DNA of 29,892 bases from Bartonella harrusi (GTDB taxonomy: Bacteria; Pseudomonadota; Alphaproteobacteria; Rhizobiales; Rhizobiaceae). Location of the stretch: assembly GCF_024297065.1 (NCBI RefSeq), contig NZ_CP101113.1, positions 1 to 29,892 on the forward strand, in the 5' to 3' direction. The translations under genes and the position numbers were made by a program. This document shows positions 29,748-29,892 of this stretch, in pieces (position 1 is the first letter of the stretch; every line of letters begins with the position of its first letter). Below the pieces are notes generated by a model. The model was not told the DNA's origin, ran no database searches, and saw only the letters and a list, made by a program, of their open reading frames with translations.

Positions 29748-29892
29748 CACATTACTCCTTCAAGCTTTAATGCTTGCACAATATCAGTAGCAACTTGTTC
29801 GGCATTATCTATGGCGGATTCAGCATTTGATACATCTTGTTTATTTAATTGATAAAGAGTGCACCCAAAGCCAAAGATAGAAGAAAAAGCAG
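29747..29892 (-). CDS. parA: ParA-family partition ATPase, C-terminal 48 residues (continues from base 1)
   Basis: Joined to the minus-strand frame leaving base 1, this stretch reads AAFSSIFGFGCTLYQLNKQ then DVSNAESAIDNAEQVATDI and ends QALKLEGVM before TGA at 29747-29749. A Tyr-rich turn followed by an amphipathic helix is the normal end of short ParA proteins. The split codon is G (window base 1) plus CT (29892-29891). The seamless join shows that the two window ends are adjacent in the molecule. Confidence 0.92.
   Translation of the reverse strand, partial: AFSSIFGFGCTLYQLNKQDVSNAESAIDNAEQVATDIVQALKLEGVM

Noticed and set aside
1..29892. CRISPR arrays, tRNA or rRNA genes, insertion sequences
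   Set aside because: No regular spacer-repeat array, cloverleaf sequence, ribosomal RNA or transposase coding was found on either strand.

Overview
The window looks like one complete circular conjugative plasmid of an alphaproteobacterium, most likely a Bartonella. The partition ATPase gene runs off base 1 and continues in frame at the other end of the window. The DNA is AT-rich. Replication is by a RepC of the repABC type, and one XRE regulator sits behind a structured leader in the arrangement of the Brt/Trp pairs known from Bartonella. Species assignment is inference; the gene families are read from the translated sequence.

Layout. (i) 29379-29892 plus 1-690: parA, a small partner gene and a CATATG-rich repeat array, forming the partition locus. 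(ii) 721-4983, minus strand: trbF-G-H-I and an N6-adenine methylase, one half of a Trb (IncP/MPF-T) type IV secretion system. (iii) 5141-9191: relaxase genes traI and traJ, an RP4-like oriT, and divergent traK-L-M, in the RP4 order; traM is split by two homopolymer frameshifts. (iv) 9228-10626: a hexapeptide-repeat protein with a long structured leader, then a gene-free stretch with a folded element and a 30-bp copy of the end of the XRE gene. (v) 10627-13353: repC with a probable antisense ctRNA and attenuator hairpin, plus two divergent RepL-like winged-helix genes. (vi) 13441-14037: a two-helix membrane protein and an EexN-type entry-exclusion lipoprotein. (vii) 14064-20655, minus strand: trbB-C-D-E-J-L and a small membrane gene, the other half of the secretion system. 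(viii) 20861-27858, minus strand: traG-F-D-C flanked on both sides by copies of an unrecognised two-gene cassette. (ix) 27919-28718: a serine resolvase with a three-subsite res-like site. (x) 28741-29357: structured leader and XRE regulator.

How it fits together. TraI and TraJ (helped by TraK) process oriT. TraG couples the relaxosome to the Trb channel and pilus. TraF processes the TrbC pilin, and TraC is an ArdC/primase protein for the incoming strand. EexN blocks redundant uptake, the methylase may mask the DNA from restriction, ParA and its partner segregate the plasmid, and the resolvase reduces multimers.

Most worth a second look: the identical ten-residue C-terminal tail of EexN and the pilus component TrbJ; the duplicated cassette whose second gene appears to start at an ATT codon in both copies; the traM frameshifts; and the regulatory RNA candidates at repC, at the hexapeptide gene and upstream of the XRE gene.
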